DNA of 64,000 nt from the NCBI RefSeq assembly GCF_902167145.1, contig NW_023366926.1, forward strand, positions 143,306-207,305, in the 5' to 3' direction. The notes beneath the pieces are model-generated. The model was not told the origin of the DNA, did no database searches, and saw only the letters and a list, made by a program, of their open reading frames with translations. The stretch comes from Zea mays (taxonomy: Eukaryota > Streptophyta > Magnoliopsida > Poales > Poaceae). Position 1 is the first letter of the stretch; each line of letters starts with the position of its first letter. This document shows positions 50,926-60,906 of the stretch, in pieces. Position numbers and translations under genes: made by a program.

Positions 50926-53900
50926 CGAGGCCCTAGTGCCCCAGTGAAGCACAATGTGTCTCAGCCAGGAGCAGGCAACCGCGTCCAGACACGCTACAAC
51001 CATGGGAGACTGAACCATTTGGAGGCTGAAGTAGTTCAGGAAACACCAGACATGATAGTAGGTATGTTTCCAGTCGATTCCCATATTGCAGAAGTGTTAT
51101 TTGATACTGGAGCAACACATTCATTTATTACTGCATCATGGGTAGAAGCACATAATCTTCCAATAACTATCATGTCAACACCCATTCAAATTGATTCAGT
51201 CGGTGGTAAAGTTCAAGCCGATAGTGTTTGCTTGAATGTAAGCGTGGAAATTAGGGGGATAGAGTTTCCCGCTAACCTCATAGTAATGGGTACTCAGGGA
51301 ATAGATGTTATCCTAGGGATAAATTGGCTGGGTAAGTACCGAGCAGTTATCAGCTGTGATAAGAGGACAATTAAGTTGGTGTCCCCACTAGGAGAGGAAG
51401 TGGTGACTAAGTTAGTCTCGCTCAAGCCAAGGAAAGGAGGTTATCATCAGATGACTATTGATAGCAAGGAGGCAGATCCACTTGAGACTATCAAGATTGT
51501 GTCAGAGTTTCTGGACGTGTTCCCTAAAGATTTACCAGGTATGCCACCTGAGCGGAAAGTTGAGTTTGCCATAGAGCTTCTTCCTGGAACCACCCCCATC
51601 TTTAAAAGAGCCTACAGTGTATCTGGACCAGAGTTGGTTGAGCTCAAGAAACAAATAGATGAGCTATCAGAGAAAGGTTACATCAGACCAAGCACCTCAC
51701 CTTGGGTCGCTCCCGTCCTGTTCGTGGAGAAGAAGGATGGCACCAGGAGGATGTTCATCGATTATCAAGCTCTGAATGAGGTCACGATCAAGAACAAGTA
51801 CCTGTTGCCTAGAATAGAAGATCTGTTCGACCAGCTGAGAGGAGCCAACGTGTTCTCAAAGATAGATCTAAGGTTAGGTTATCACCAACTCAGGATCTGA
51901 CCCTCAGACATTCTGAAGACGGCATTCATTACCAAGTATGGGCTATATGAGTTCACTGTTATGTCTTTTTGCCTGATGAATGCACCAGCCTTCTTGATGG
52001 ATCTGATGAACAATGTATTCATGGATTATCTTGACAAGTTTGTGGTGGTATTTATTGATGACATTCTTATATATTCTCAAAGTGAGGAAGAGCATGTGGA
52101 TCATTTGAAGATGGTATTGCAGAGATTGCGGGAGCACTAGTTGTATGCAAAGTTGATTAAGTGCGAATTCTGGATCAATGAAGTCCTGTTCTTGGGTCAC
52201 ATAATAGACAAAGATGGATTGACTGTGGATCCGAAGAAAGTGGCAGACATTCTGAACTGGAAAGCGCCAACATATGCTCGAGGAATCAAGAGCTTCATTG
52301 GAATGGCCGGATATTATCGGCGGTTCATTGAAGAATTTACGAAGATTGCAAAACTGATAACAGCTTTGCTAGGCAACAAAGTTGAGTTCAAGTGGACCCA
52401 GAAGTGCCAAGACGCCTTTGAAGCGCTGAAAGAGAAGTTGACTACAACGCCTGTCTTAGTCTTTCCTGATGTGCACAAGCCCTTCTCAGTGTATTGCGAC
52501 GCTTGTTACACTGGCTTGGGATGCGTATTGATGTAAGAGGGAAGAGTTGTGGCCTACTCATCCCAACAACTCAAAGTTCATGAGAAGAATTATCCAATCC
52601 ACGATCTGGGGTTAGCAGCAGTGGTTCATGCGCTGAAGACATGGAGCCGCTATCTGTACGGGAAGAAATGTGATGTTTACACAGACCACAAGAGTCTGAA
52701 GTATATATTCACCCAATCAGAGCTGAATATGAGACAACGAAGCTGGTTAGAATTGATCAAAGACTATGAATTGGAAATTCACTACCACCCAGGCAAAGCG
52801 AACATGGTGGCGGATGCTTTAAGCAGGAAAAGTCAAGTCAACATGATTGTCACCCACCCTATGCCTTATGAGTTGGCCAAAGAATTTGATAGGTTGAGCC
52901 TCGGATTTCTGAATAACATGCGAGGAGTAGCAGTTGAGTTAGAACCCACCTTAGAGCGGGAGATCAAAGAAGCATAGAAGAATGATGAGAAGATCGATGA
53001 AATCCGGCAATTGATTCTAGAAGGAAGAGGCAAAGATTTTCGGGAAGATGCAGAAGGTGTTGTATGGTTCAAGGACCGCTTGTGTGTTCCCAATGTCCAG
53101 TCCATTCGGGAGTTGATCCTCAAGGAAGCCCATGAGATAGCTTATTCCATACACCCTGGAAGTGAGAAGATGTATCAGGATCTGAAGAAGAAATTTTGGT
53201 GGTACAGAATGAAAAGGGAAATCGCAGAGCACGTGGCTATGTGTGATAGTTGTCGACGGATCAAGGCGGGGCATCAGAAGCCAGGTGGGTTGTTGCAGCC
53301 GTTGTGAATTCCCCATTGGAAATGGGATGAAATCGGGATGGATTTTATAGTTGGATTGCCTCGCACTCGAGCCGGCTACGATTCCATCTGGGTACTGGTG
53401 GACCGCTTAACCAAGTCAGCCCACTTCATACCTGTAAAGACTAGCTACAACAGTGCAATATTGGTGGAGCTATACATGTCCCGGATCGTTTGTCTTCATG
53501 GTGTGCCAAAGAAGATAGTGTCCGATAGAGGAACATAGTTCACCTCTCATTTCTGGCATCCGTTACATGAAGCTTTGGGTACACATTTAAACTTCAGTTC
53601 AGCTTATTATCCGCAGACAGATGGTCAGACTGAAAGAACTAATCAAATCCTCAAAGACATGTTGAGAGCCTGGCACTGCAAGATCAGTCTGGATGGGACA
53701 GGAGGTTACCTTATGCAGAATTCTCCTATAACAACATTTATTAGGCTAGCTTGAAGATGTCACCGTTTCAGGCGCTCTATGGGAGGAGTTGTAGAACTTC
53801 GTTGCACTGGGATCAGCTTGGAGAAAGGCAAGTGTTTGGGCCAGACATTTTGCTCGAAGCTGAAGAAAACATCAAGATAGTTCGGGAAAATCTAAAGATA

Positions 53901-54387
53901 TCGCAATCAAGGCAGCAAAGTTATGCGGACACGAGAAGGAGAGAACTGAGTTTCGAAGTTGGAGATTTTGTTTATGTGAAGGTATCTCCTATCAGAGGAG
54001 TTAGAAGATTTAGAGTCAAGGGCAAGCTAGCCCCCCGATATGTTGGTCTGTATCAGATTCTCGCGAAGCGTGGAGAAGTGACCTATCAGCTTAGTTTGCC
54101 AGAAGATTTGTCAAGCAGTGCATGATGTATTTCATGTGTCTCAGTTGAAGAAGTGTCTGCGTGTGCCAGAAGAGCAGTTGCTAGTGGAAGATCTAGAAGT
54201 CCAGGAAGACTTGTCCTACATAGAGAAGCCAACGCAGATTCTTGAGACTGCAGACAGGGTCACCCGGAGGAAAACTATTAGAATGTGCAAAGTCAGACGT
54301 GGTCACCACTCCGAGGAAGGAGAAACTTGAGAGCATGAAGACGATCTGATGGCTAAATATCCCGAACTCTTTGCTAGCCAACCTTGA
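50926..54387 (+). pseudogene. pol: pol of Tekay chromovirus B with chromodomain
   Basis: Same frame as gag. Protease [11 protein letters not shown] near 51095-51125; RT with [27 protein letters not shown] (52051-52077); RNase H near 52490-52840 ending VADALSR; integrase zinc region near 53130-53290 (HPGSEKMY, MCDSCRRIK), catalytic D in MDFIVGLP, D in IVSDRGT and E in GQTERTNQ. After MSPFQALYGRSC a C-terminal chromodomain follows (HDVFHVSQLKKCLRVPEEQ, RVTRRKTIRMCKV, EHEDDLMAKYPELFASQP), marking the Tekay/Del clade of chromoviruses. Stops at TGA 51898, TAG 52138, TAA 52534, TAG 52975, TGA 53305, TAG 53536 and a W-to-TGA near 54328; shifts near 53670-53745 and 54110. Dead copy. Confidence 0.88.
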
Positions 54388-54408
54388 ATCTCGAGGGCGA
54401 GATTCTTT

Positions 54409-54420
54409 TAAGGGGGATAG
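54409..54420 (+). other. polypurine tract of element B
   Basis: TTAAGGGGGATAGG-like purine stretch directly before the 3' LTR start TGTAACG at 54424. Confidence 0.7.
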
Positions 54421-54423
54421 GTT

Positions 54424-55991
54424 TGTAACGCCCTGAATTTGGGGGTAGAATTTTTCTTCTTCTATACTCACCAAATTCAGACGTTACTCTCTTTTCTCTT
54501 CATGTTTCGCCCCTTCCTCCAACCTTCAAACCAGTATAGTGGCTGGTGTCCGTATTATGTGTAAACAAAAAAAACATAAGTTGCCATGTGTGTTGCATCA
54601 TGTCGAAGCATACTTTTTGTTTGATGTTGTGTTTGATCGCGCATCCGTCTCGCCTCGTTTTGGGTTTTTGATTCGCCTTTGGATTTCGATTAGCGGTCAT
54701 GTGTGTTGTGGGCTTCCGTTTCGGCCCGCGACCTGACCCGACCTAGCAAAGCCCAGCCTGGTCCGACGCGCTCCCGCGCGCCCCTGGCACCCCACACCCC
54801 CCATGCACGCCCCCTCCCCCTCTCTCTCATTTGGTTTCCCACAAAACAACTCCCTCACCCTCTCCCTTTCTTCCACCTTTCTCCCACCTCCTTGCCCTAG
54901 GTGATCCGGTGGACGATTATCGCCAGATTTTGGATCCCAAGGTGAGCCCCCTCTCCATCTCCCTCTCTCTCCCTCCCCTTTCCCTTTCCCTGCGCGACCT
55001 CTTGGCCTCCCCTCGCGCACACGCGGCCCCCTGATTCCCCACGTGCGCGGCCCACGGTGCGCGGCCCTCGGTGCGTGGCCCTGCTCGCGGCAGCGCAGCC
55101 CCCCGGCGGCGCGGCCTACGCGGGCCCTGCCCTGGCGCGGCCTACGCGGCTCGCGGCCCTGCTCGTTCCCAGCGCGGCCCTGGCCGGCCCTCGACGCGCC
55201 CAGCACGTTCCCGCGCGCGTAGCTTCAGCGCGCGCGGTGATTAAATTTCATTTCGATTAGTTTTAAATTTAGTTTAATTAACGTGCTGCGTCGTGCGCAT
55301 CGTCGCGCCACGATTTATTTTAAATTCAGATTTACTAGTGTGCTGCGTCGCGCGATGATTCATTTTAAATTTAGATTATCTAATGTGTGACGTCGAGCGT
55401 TTAGTCGCGCGACGTTTTGTTTTAAATTCAGTTTAAGTGACGTATGCTGTCGTGCGCTTCGTCGCGCGACGCTTGACGTTATTTTCATATTTAATTCAAG
55501 TGTTTCGTTGCACGCTTCGTCGCACGACGATTCGTTTAATTTCAGTTTAGTCTAAGTGTTGCGTCGCGCGCTTCGTCGTGCGACGACTCATTTTATTTTC
55601 AGCTTAGTTTGTGCATGCTGTCGCGCGCTTCGTCGCACGACAACTCGTCCCAGTTTTCGGTTTAGTTCGCGTGTGCCGTCGTGCATTTCGCTGTGCGACA
55701 ATCCTTTTAAATTTACATTGAATTGTTTATAATAATTAAACGCATAGCGTAACTTTATTTTATGCATAGCGCGATTATTAAATTAATATGGTTATGTTTA
55801 CGAAGGTACTTTAATCTATAACTGCTTAACATAATCGTTTTTTTTACCGTAGCCTCGACCGTTTCTTTCTCTTTCTCGCTTAGTCAAAGGTGTGAGCCCT
55901 GCACCGAGCGTCTGCTTATTTATTATATTTTACTGCATGGTGTATTGTTCCTTTTATATTAAAATTATGGAATGTATGTGAAAGAAAATAG
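54424..55991 (+). mobile_element. 3' LTR of element B (left part)
   Basis: Starts TGTAACGCCCTGAATTTGGG. It contains a CT/GC-rich segment (54720-55230), a hairpin minisatellite (55240-55725) and the ACCGTAGCCTCGACC block at 55849, which corresponds to 542 and 46509 in the other LTRs. It is cut by the copia element at about 55992; the remainder is not in the window. Confidence 0.8.
55240..55725 (+). repeat. ~56-bp hairpin minisatellite in LTR B
   Basis: About eight diverged units of 50-60 bp. The best ones carry an inverted repeat GTCGCGCG / CGCGCGAC with a 6-nt CTTCGT loop, separated by AT-rich TTTTAAATTCAGTTTA-like spacers. Variants GTCGCACG, GTCGTGCG occur in the arms. Confidence 0.8.
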
Positions 55992-57132
55992 GGTTAACCT
56001 TTTCCTATAATTAATTTTGGTAGTTGATCGTCAACACAAACATATGAACTAACTAGTTTTCTCTAGAACTCATATATTACAGGTGCTTAAGGTTCAACAC
56101 AAACCAATAAATATTCAAGTTAGGGACCCAATTTAAAAGGAGCAAAAAGGACTTGAGTGTGCTGTGGTCTGGCACACCGGACTGTCCGGTGTGCCACCAG
56201 ACAGTGTCCGATGCATCAAGATCGTACAGAGACCAACCAGCCACTCTCGGGAAAACACCGGCGCGCTCCACTATAATTCACCGGACTGTCCGGTGTGCCA
56301 GCGAGCAACGGCTATATAGCTCGTAACGGTCGACTCTAACGGATGAACAGTGCAGCACAGTACCATGGCAGAAGTCTGAGCAGCAAGTCAGAGGGGCACC
56401 GGACTGTCCGGTGCCGCAAGAGGACAAAGTTCCAATGGTCGTCCGAGCTCCGAACCCTAACGGTTGGGTGACGTGGCGGCGCACCGGACAGCCTACAGTG
56501 CCTGTCCGGTGCACCCATCGACAGCAGCCTTCCCAACGACTACCTTGGTGGTTGAGGGCTATAAATACCCCCAACCACCACAACTCCAAGCATCCAAGAT
56601 TTTTGAACATCACATTCAATACAAGAGCTCTAGCATTCACTCCTAGACACAATTCAAAAGATCAAAGCCTCTCCAAGTCCCAAATTCACCTCAAATACTT
56701 AATGACTTGTGAGAGAGTGATTTCGTGTTCTTTTGAGCTCTTGCCTCTTGGATTGCCTTTCTTCTTTCTCATTCTTGTTCTCAAGTGACTTGTAATCAAA
56801 GCAAGAGACACCTAAGAGTGTGGTGGTCCTTGCGGGGTCTTAGTGACCCGATTGATTAAGAGAACGGCTCACTCGGTCTAACTGATCGTTTGAGAGAGGG
56901 AAAGGGTTGGAATAGACCCGGTCTTTGTGACCTCCTCAACGGGGACTAGGTTCTTTGGAACCGAACCTCAGTAAAACAAATCACCGTGTTCATTCGCTTG
57001 ATTTCCATTTGCTTTGTTTTCCTCTCTCTCCCGGACTTGATCTTTGTTTTAACGCTAACCCCGGCTTGTAGTGCGTGTTTAAAGTTGTAAATTTTAGATT
57101 ACGCATATTCACCCTCCTCTAGGCGACTTTTA
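55992..57132 (+). repeat. 5' LTR of a second copia element
   Basis: LTR running from about GGTTAACCTTTTCC to CTAGGCGACTTTTA, directly before a tRNA-Met primer site. It holds CCGGAC(T)GTCCGG motifs near 56178, 56281, 56399 and a split one near 56484, and a TATA box at 56560. This motif-rich LTR is common in maize copia elements of the SIRE/Maximus type. The terminal dinucleotides are mutated, so the ends are approximate. Confidence 0.75.
56560..56567 (+). promoter_or_regulatory. copia LTR TATA box
   Basis: TATAAATA in GGGCTATAAATACCCCC, about 570 bp before the LTR end. Confidence 0.7.
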
Positions 57133-57134
57133 AT

Positions 57135-57146
57135 TGGTATCAGAGC
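57135..57146 (+). other. copia primer binding site
   Basis: TGGTATCAGAGC, the full initiator tRNA-Met site, 2 nt after the LTR. Confidence 0.9.
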
Positions 57147-57180
57147 CCGATGCTTCATTAGAGTCTAACAACTCGAAGTG

Positions 57181-58019
57181 ATGTCGGGAGATCACGCCAA
57201 GAGGGAGATCGTGACCGGCGAAAAAGCCGCAAGCTCGGGGAGGACTCTTTCGAGAGAGTCCGGCAACAAGAACAAGGAGGAATCCTCCTCCTCCACCAAG
57301 TCGCTTCGGAGAGGTGACAAGAAGAAGAAGATGAAGAAGGTCGTCTATGATGAGACCGATTCTTCGTCACCGTCCATATTGAGCTCTGAGTCGTCCATTG
57401 CTTCTAAGCGCCATGAGCGCAAGAAGTATAGTAAGATGCCTCTTCGCTATCCCCGTATTTCTAAGCGCGCTCCATTACTTTCCGTTCCCTTAGGCAAACC
57501 ACCATATTTTGATGGTGAAGATTATTGTATGTGGAGTGATAAAATGAGGCATCACCTAACCTCACTCCACGAAAGCATATGGGACATAGTTGAATTTGAA
57601 GCGCAGGTACCACAAGTGGGGGACAAGGACTACGACTAAGACGAGGCCGCCCAAATACGACACTTTAACTCCCAAGCAACTTCTATACTCCTCGCCTCTC
57701 TATGTCGATAGGAGTATAACAAGGTGCAAGGATTAAAGACGGCCAAGGAAATTTGGGACGTCCTCAAGACCAAGCACGAAGGGGACGAGGTGACCAAGAT
57801 CACCAAGCGCGAGACGATCGAGGGGGAGCTCGGTCGGTTCGTCCTCAACAAAGGAGAAGAGCCGCAAGCCATGTACAACTGGCTCAAGACAATGGTCAAC
57901 CAAGTGCGCAACCTCGGGAGCACCAAATGGGATGACCATGAGATGGTCAAGGTTATTCTTAGATCCCTCGTATTTCGTAATCCTACTCAAGTTCAATTAA
58001 TACGTGGGATCCTAGATAT
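57181..58019 (+). pseudogene. gag: second copia gag, truncated by insertion
   Basis: ATG at 57181 (MSGDHAKREIVTGEKAASSG). A basic KKKKMKK segment is followed by LGKPPYFDGEDYCMWSDKMR and the UBN2-type gag domain (TAKEIWDVLKTKHEGDEVTK, RETIEGELGRFVLNKGEEPQ, VKVILRSLVFRNPTQVQLI). In-frame stop TAA at 57637-57639 and a small shift near 57705. At 58019 the frame is cut within the expected RGDPRYK segment by an antisense LTR. The remainder of the element is not seen in the window. Confidence 0.85.
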
Positions 58020-59471
58020 TGTCACACCCGGATTTAAGGGGCAAAGCCGGGTGCATCTCATACATGTGCCAAGGAAGACAACATATATAATAAAAGAGTG
58101 TATAGAGATAAATGTCATAATAACATCAGAGTACTTATTACATTGCAGAAGTCTTACAAAATAAAAGATAAATATAAAACGAACTAAGGATCATCCTTGG
58201 CACCAATAAGTCAACTGGGAGACGCCACCTAGATAAGATCAAACTCCTCGTTGTGTGGCTCCTTCTGAACCACATGTTCTTCTTCTCTGTGTGTGTGGGG
58301 GTGTGAGATAGCAAGGGTGAGCTCACACATGTTCATAGCTCAACAAGTTGTGGGGAAACCAGTGTGCATGAACTCACCAAAGGTGGGAGTTCATGTGATG
58401 TGTAAGGCTAATCAACAACAGGGGTTAAAGCTTAGCATTGCTTTTACTTAGTTGGTCAAAATTTTATTAGCAATTACTAGATGTAAGTAAATGCCAAACC
58501 TTAATAAAAGTAATAGAACAAAATTAATAAATGATCCCATGCAATGCAAATGAGAAATTGAATTTAAGTTCCATAAATAAATCATGCGAGAGTCCTGAGC
58601 TGCTCATGACCGTGAGCTCGGCTAGTATACCAGTTTTACACTCTGCAGAGGTTGTACCCTGTACCCACAAGTCGTGTATCCCATGTCGCCAGGGTTAGCT
58701 AGACCCTTAGACACTACCGAGGTGAATGGCTAGGGATCCACTACGAGGCCTTTACATAGTTCTACTAGCTTCCGAAAACCCGCTATAGTTTATGGGAAGA
58801 GCACTTGCAAGAATCCCTCGTCTGACCGCCATCGCAGCAAAATCAACCCGAGAACCTCCCTGCATGCAACTCCCCTACTGCCCTTGCCCCTTTCGGGTAA
58901 GGTAGTCTTCCACTAGCTTTCCTAATTAGTCAGCCAAGGGCGTCCCATTCCACCCTTGTGGTGGCACGTGTTTCTCAAGTTAAGCTCCATGTTCCAATTA
59001 AAGATAATGATCTTGAAATGAACATAAATAAAATAACAGAATAACTGGAACATGGATATAATGAAATATTAACCCAAAACCATATAAAGCAATAGCAAAC
59101 TACCCAAGTGATTCAGGGGTAAACAAGGTAAAAGATAATCAGACTAGGGTGACCTATTGGGTCCCATCAAAATTAAACCTATGCATGGATAAATGATATT
59201 AAAGAACATTATTGGGTAAAAAGTGGTCAAGGGCACAACTTGCATTCAATGAGCTCCTGCTCAGCAACTTCTATCTGCTGGGCACCAGGATCCTCAATCA
59301 TAGGTTCTTCTACTCGCCACAATACAAATAAGCACAGTATAAAGGAGAAATTAACATCACACCAAACATGTAAAGAAAATACATGATAATAATCTACACA
59401 TTAAAATAAGATCCTAGGAACATGAATCATAAATTTTGGAGTTATAGATTTTAAGATATGAATTTCCAAAG
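58020..59471 (-). mobile_element. antisense Tekay-like LTR (element D), right end outside view
   Basis: Starts on the plus strand TGTCACACCCGG, the complement of the CCGGGTGTGACA end of the other Tekay LTRs. It runs until a Huck-like element interrupts it at 59472. Blocks shared in reverse with 1-2114 include the twin palindromes (58622-58650), the 'GGGAATCACG..' block and the GGAATGGGACGCCCTTGGCTGA block (about 58935-58960). The bases GATAT at 58015-58019 would be the 5-bp target site. No element D coding region is in the window. Confidence 0.75.
58622..58650 (-). other. conserved twin-palindrome block in LTR D
   Basis: On the minus strand CTCTGCAGAG then CTGGTATACTAG; pairing is kept with one G-T pair despite base changes relative to CTGATATATCAG. 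Confidence 0.65.
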
Positions 59472-60846
59472 TGTTGGGGACCATAATTAGGGGTACCCCC
59501 AAGACTCCTAAACTCGGTTGGTAATCACCATCAGCACAAGCTGCAAAAGCCTGATGGGCGCAATTCAGGTCAAGGCTTTGTCCACTCAAGGGACACGATC
59601 TCGCCTCGCCCAAGCCCAGCCTCGGGCAGGAACAGTAGACCCAGGTGGATTCACGCCTCGCCCGAGGGCCTCCTCAAGCAACGGGCGCACCTTCGACTCG
59701 CCCGAGGCCTAGCTCGGGCAGGCTTCGCAGTGAAGCAACCTTGGCCAGATCACCTCGCCAACCGACCATATCGCAGGAGCATTCAATGCAAGGATCGCCT
59801 GACACCTTATCCTGACGCGCGTTCCTCACTCGGCAGGGCCGAAGTGACCACAGTCACTTCACCCCTCCACTGACTGACCTGACAGGAAAACAGCGTCGCC
59901 TGCCCTGCTCCGACTGCTGTGCCACCCGCTAGGGTGAGGCTGACAGCAGCCGAGTCCAGCCTCAGGCGCCATAGGAAGCTCCGCCTCGCCCGACCCCGGG
60001 GCTCGGGCCCCGCCTCGACCTCAGAAGATGGTCTCCGCCTCGCCCGACCCCAGGGCTCGGCCTCAACCTCAACCTCGGCAGGCGGTCTCCGCCTCGCCCG
60101 ACCCCAGGGCTCGGCCTCAACCTCGACCTCAGAAGACGGTCTCCGCCTCGCCCGACCCCAGGGCTCGGCCTCAACCTCGACCTCGGAGGAGTCACTGCCT
60201 CTCCCGACCTTGGGCTCGGACCGACCACGTTACAGGGGGGTACATCATTACCCTACCCCTAGCTAGCTCAGGCTACGGGGAACAAGACCGGCGTCCCATC
60301 TGGCTCGCCCCGGTAAACAAGTAATGATGGCACCCCGCATGCTCCCATGACGACGGCGGTTCTTAGCCCCCTACGGAAGCAAGGAGACGTTAGCAAGGTC
60401 CCGACAGCCCCGACAGCTGTGCTTCTACAGGGCTCAAGCGCTCCTCCGACGGCCACGACATCACATGCACATGGCACTAACACCTCTCCGACAGCCACGT
60501 CGGCATGTACATAGGGCTCTGGCTCCTCTCTGCCGGACACATTAGCATATTGCTACACCCCCATTGTACACCTGGACCCTCTCCTTACATCTATAAAAGG
60601 AAGGTCCAGGGACCTCGTACGAAAAGGTGGCCGCGCGGGAGGACGGGCTAACGAGCAGGCTCTCTCTGTCCCTCGCGAACGCTTGTAACCCCGTACTGCA
60701 AGCGCATCCACCTTGGGCGCAGGACAACACGAAGCCGCGGTTCTCCCTTCCTTGTGTTCCGTCTCGCGCCGACCCATCTGGGCTCGGGCACACAGCGACA
60801 ATTTACTCGTCGGTCCAGGGACCCCCCCAGGGTCGAAACGCCGACA
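59472..60846 (+). repeat. 5' LTR of the Huck-related element
   Basis: 1375 bp, ending CGCCGACA. It contains a ~60-bp minisatellite (about 59980-60190, units with CGCCCGACCCCAGGGCTCGG) and a TATA box TATAAAAG at 60592-60599. Confidence 0.88.
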
Positions 60847-60848
60847 GT

Positions 60849-60866
60849 TGGCGCGCCAGGTAGGGG
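60849..60866 (+). other. primer binding site of the Huck-related element
   Basis: TGGCGCGCCAGGTAGGGG, identical to 10729-10746. Confidence 0.75.
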
Positions 60867-60906
60867 ACTGCTGCGTGTTGACGAACAACTTCCCGTCAAG
60901 CTCCAG

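Noticed and set aside
55240..55725. Regular repeats that could be mistaken for a CRISPR array
   Set aside because: Units are diverged, spacers are similar to one another, and the context is a plant LTR.
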